Shown: positions 25,846 to 28,666 of the stretch, in pieces
Layout of the letters: each line of letters starts with the position of its first letter
Numbering within the stretch: the first letter of the stretch is position 1
Notes under the pieces: generated by a model
The model's input: only the letters and a program-made list of their open reading frames with translations
Told to the model about the DNA's origin: nothing
Databases searched by the model: none
Assembly (NCBI GenBank): GCA_018398765.1
Contig: JAHBMJ010000517.1
Location: 17,501 to 46,166, forward strand
DNA: 28,666 nt
Source of the DNA: Chromera velia
Taxonomy: Eukaryota; Sar; Chromeraceae
Direction of reading: 5' to 3'
Made by a program: the position numbers and the translations under genes

Positions 25846-28666
25846 GTCAGAGTTCTTCAAAATTCGTTTGCAGTGAGGCCACCGCTGAGGCAGTGCCTGG
25901 AGGCGCACCAGAATTGATAGCGACGAGACAAAGATTGCTTCCTCCCCACAGGTCTGACGCCCGACTCTCGGTGTAGATACATCCTTTTCTTTCGGGACAA
26001 GCAAGGAGACGGCACGGGCCGACTTGTTTATCAATTCTCTCAGACAGTGGCACCGATCCATTTTGACTATACATTCCGTTCCCGCATTTCCACTGTTCTC
26101 TCCTCTAGAAAATGTCGCAAACAAAAGACAGCTTCCAGAATTCTCCAGCAGGTGAGTTGTCCCCGTTCTATCGCGATATAGAGAATTGTACTCTGTCCGC
26201 TTCTTTCGTGCCTGATAAGACTGCTCTTTGCAAATTGTCTTCTCGCCTTTCTGACTGCTTTGCAGCCGACGAGGACCTAGGCAAGACCGGACCTGCATCT
26301 TTACAGACGACAGACAACGTGCTCTGCTCGCTCATTGAGCACGCTCGCCCCACTGCAGAGGTGAGTCTCCCGCCTACTTGCCTCCCGTCTCACTCTGTTT
26401 GCTCCTTTGTTTGTTTCTCAAAATAAGCTACCCCTGTAAGTTTCCATTGCAGGAGATATCGGAGCTTGCCTCAGACAGGAAGGGCTTCGGCTTGGCGCTG
26501 ATTCTTCTGGGGTTCACCCGAACGGTCAGCCAGAGACTGAAAACCCTAGCTCTCGTGTTCCGTCTCGAATCCAGGTCATATGTAGGGACAGGACAGGAAT
26601 GTCTGAAGAATGGTGGGAGACGACATGAAGAGATTGTGTTGTATGTGTGGTGCTCGTGTACGTGCAGGGACGCTCACTTTTGCCCCTGGCAACTCTTGAC
26701 CTTTCGGGTAAGAGGTGGGAGGGTTGAATTGATTCGCCTTCTTTTGTGCCCTTCCTCTTGGACGTTCCGTCTCCAACAGTGTCTTGAGACTTTGTCTTGG
26801 AGCTTCGTTGCGCATTTCTATTTTCTGGATTTCCATTGCCGTCTCCTCTATTCACGGCTATTCAGAAGCCCCGACCTCTCTCCTGTTCTCCTTTTGTCAC
26901 TTTTGTTCTTCTACAAGTCTGCCTTTGAAAACTCGTTCGACTTCAATTATGCTCCCTTTTGCATGTCTCTAAACAGGTGGACGACGCGCACGCGTGTGTG
27001 TGGTGTGCATGCAGGATTCTCGCTGAGTGCCCGCAAGCTGAAGCTTCTTCTGACGTCCTTTCCCTCGGGACCGGGTGTTCTGGAGACACTCCGATGCGGT
27101 CAGCGAACGGGTAGAGGACGGCTTTGACAGACACACCGTCCCAGGAGAAGACTTCCGTGTGATGATGGCAAAAGGGAGGAGATGAAGAGGACTTGCCATC
27201 CTTGTGTCATGGTAAAGAAACGGAGCTGCATGTTCTCAGTCGGTCTCTTTTTCCGTCTAGTCTTCTTTCATGAACCCTGTTCTTTCTGCAGGTCCTCATG
27301 TCTTGAAGGACGCCTGCCTGCCCGTGCTTCTTGACTTTTTCCTGCGACTCAAAGCAGGGGGCAAAGGAGGGGTGCCGCTGATCTGTCTGAAGACTCTCGA
27401 CCTTGCCAGTCAGTCATTTACGTCGCCGCCTGGCCTCGGATGAGTTCCAGTGTGAGGGTGTGCAGGCTCGATGCTGCTCAGTTTATGTCATTAATTCTCG
27501 GTGTGCAGGTCTTTTATCTTCGGATGAAGTGCCATTCCCACGAAGTGCGATCACCGTACTCTCCCGAAACAAGGAGAGAAGAAATATCTTATTGGTGTCT
27601 CTTTTTGCCTTTCTCTCCTTGTCTCTCGTGCAGAGTGCGATCTCGGTGAGAGAATGAATCCCATTTTTCCCTTGCTTCCTCCATCTCTTGAGCACCTGAA
27701 CCTGAGTGGTCAGTCCATCGGAGTCTTCCGTGAGGGGGGATGGAAACAGATCTCTTCATTGCATTTTGCGGAAAAGAATATCTCTTGAAGGTCACATGAA
27801 TGCAACGACGCAACCTCGGGGAACGCTGTTTGTCTTTCTTCTTCCTGCGCGCATTTGTATGTTCTTCCCCGTCTGCCTGTATCCCTTTTTTATTTTTTTT
27901 CATTTACAATTGCGTCGGTCGGGCTCTTCGATTTTCACCTGGTTATCGGCCTCTTCCGTTGATCGTTGTTTTTCTTCGCAATGGGTCGACAACTCCGTGG
28001 CTCTCACTTACGCGGCTTTGCATTTTATCTCTGCCTGCACATGCCGTTAGCTTCCCTCTTTCTCATCTATACACGTGCTCGCTCAGTTCACAAGCTTGTC
28101 CCCTCCGCATCATGCAGGCAACCGTCTCCGCAGTGTGTCCATGGAAGGCCTCGGGAGTGCCTTCGTGTTTGGCTGGCTCCCGTCTCTTCTGAGCCTTGAC
28201 TTGAGTGACAACCCGCTGGGCCGTTCAGGGCTGAAGGCGTTTGCGAGAGGCCTTTCTTCGTCTCCCCAGTCACTCCCCCTGCAGTCCCTGAGATTGGCCC
28301 GCACAAAGGGCAAAGCAGAGGGGGTGGAAGCATTAGCAGAAGCACTGAAAGCAAAGAAGACAACCTCTCTGCAGACCCTCGACCTTGAGGGAAACGAAAT
28401 GCGGCCGGCAGGGGTGAAGTACTTGGTATCTGCAGTCAACGCAGAGGCTGTGCCTCACGTACGAGTCCTTACATTGAAGGGAAATTATCTGGCTCATTTG
28501 CCGTCGGGACAGACAGACACCGGCTCATTGAAAGAGTTGGAGAAGCTTGATTTGAGTGAGAATCGGGTGTTTGACGGCACGGATAGTCAACTGTTAGCTG
28601 CTTCTTCTGCAGTTCCAGGTCGTTTCCCAAAATTGCGACGGCTCGATCTAGGATCAACTGATGTTT
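25846..28666 (+). repeat. Segmental duplication, copy 2
   Basis: Partner of 7589-10420, same orientation, continuing past the window end. The upstream flank, exons and introns align with only small indels. The largest are an 18-bp difference in the first intron and about 25 bp in the second. Confidence 0.9.
26112..28666 (+). CDS. LRR protein, RNase-inhibitor/RanGAP-like repeats (copy 2, partial)
   Basis: Paralogue of the gene at 7877; function likewise unknown. Inferred exons: 26112-26151, 26266-26360, 26453-26581, 26668-26707, 27015-27110, 27292-27408, 27509-27544, 27634-27708 and 28118 to the window end, with the same lengths and phases as copy 1. No stop is met, so this may be the intact copy. 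The first intron (114 bp, a multiple of 3) is open and could be retained. Exon 9 holds consecutive LRR units (for example LLSLDLSDNPLG, SLQTLDLEGNEM, LEKLDLSENRVF). Compared with copy 1, the N-terminal part is nearly identical, whereas from about 28395 the repeats differ by many substitutions and several codon-length indels. The 3' end lies outside the window. Confidence 0.75.

Noticed and set aside
1..28666. CRISPR arrays, operons and ribosome-binding sites
   Set aside because: Spliced genes and an LTR retrotransposon show a eukaryotic genome; no direct-repeat/spacer pattern of CRISPR type is present.

Overview
This is a stretch of eukaryotic nuclear DNA. The genes are split by GT-AG introns, there is a decayed Ty1/copia LTR retrotransposon, and there are many dispersed and foldback repeats. 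The large leucine-rich-repeat (LRR) genes built from RNase-inhibitor-like units, with many short introns, suggest a chromerid alga or another alveolate. That assignment is a guess from style; no ribosomal RNA or other diagnostic marker is present.

Layout, left to right. Positions 1-880 hold a ~97-bp minisatellite, followed by a short tandem array. A ~6-kb copia-type element (about 1031-7041, + strand) is inserted in that array. It has two LTRs, a 5-bp target duplication CTATT, a tRNA primer-binding site, gag, a canonical -1 slippery site at the gag/pol junction, and a pol broken by stops and mutated catalytic residues. Next comes an LRR gene (7877-11742, + strand) with nine inferred exons; its 3' end (to 12215) is split off by two small frameshifting lesions. 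Positions 12387-12815 and 16888-17317 are two direct copies of a ~430-bp dispersed repeat. Between them lie an open frame without a start codon (12867-13364, +) and a Ser/Pro-rich minus-strand gene (13521-14480). A roughly 950-bp AT-rich island (17318-18271) separates this from a minus-strand block holding a short acidic terminal exon, a frameshifted C-terminal fragment of an SLC17-like major-facilitator transporter, and a six-exon gene of unknown function whose exon phases all agree (21752 down to 19181).

Positions 22340-25800 are gene-poor and rich in hairpins. They include a tRNA-like sequence next to a ~577-bp foldback element and a degraded open frame. From 25846 to the window end a second copy of the LRR gene and its upstream region runs in the same orientation, about 18.26 kb from the first. 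It is open as far as the window end.

The two LRR copies are the most informative part. Every exon boundary is shared, and several introns lie at the same codon position of an LRR unit. Introns and 5' exons are nearly identical between copies, while the LRR part of the last exon is clearly diverged. All exon models are read by eye from splice motifs, phase agreement and comparison of the two copies; no transcript evidence was available.
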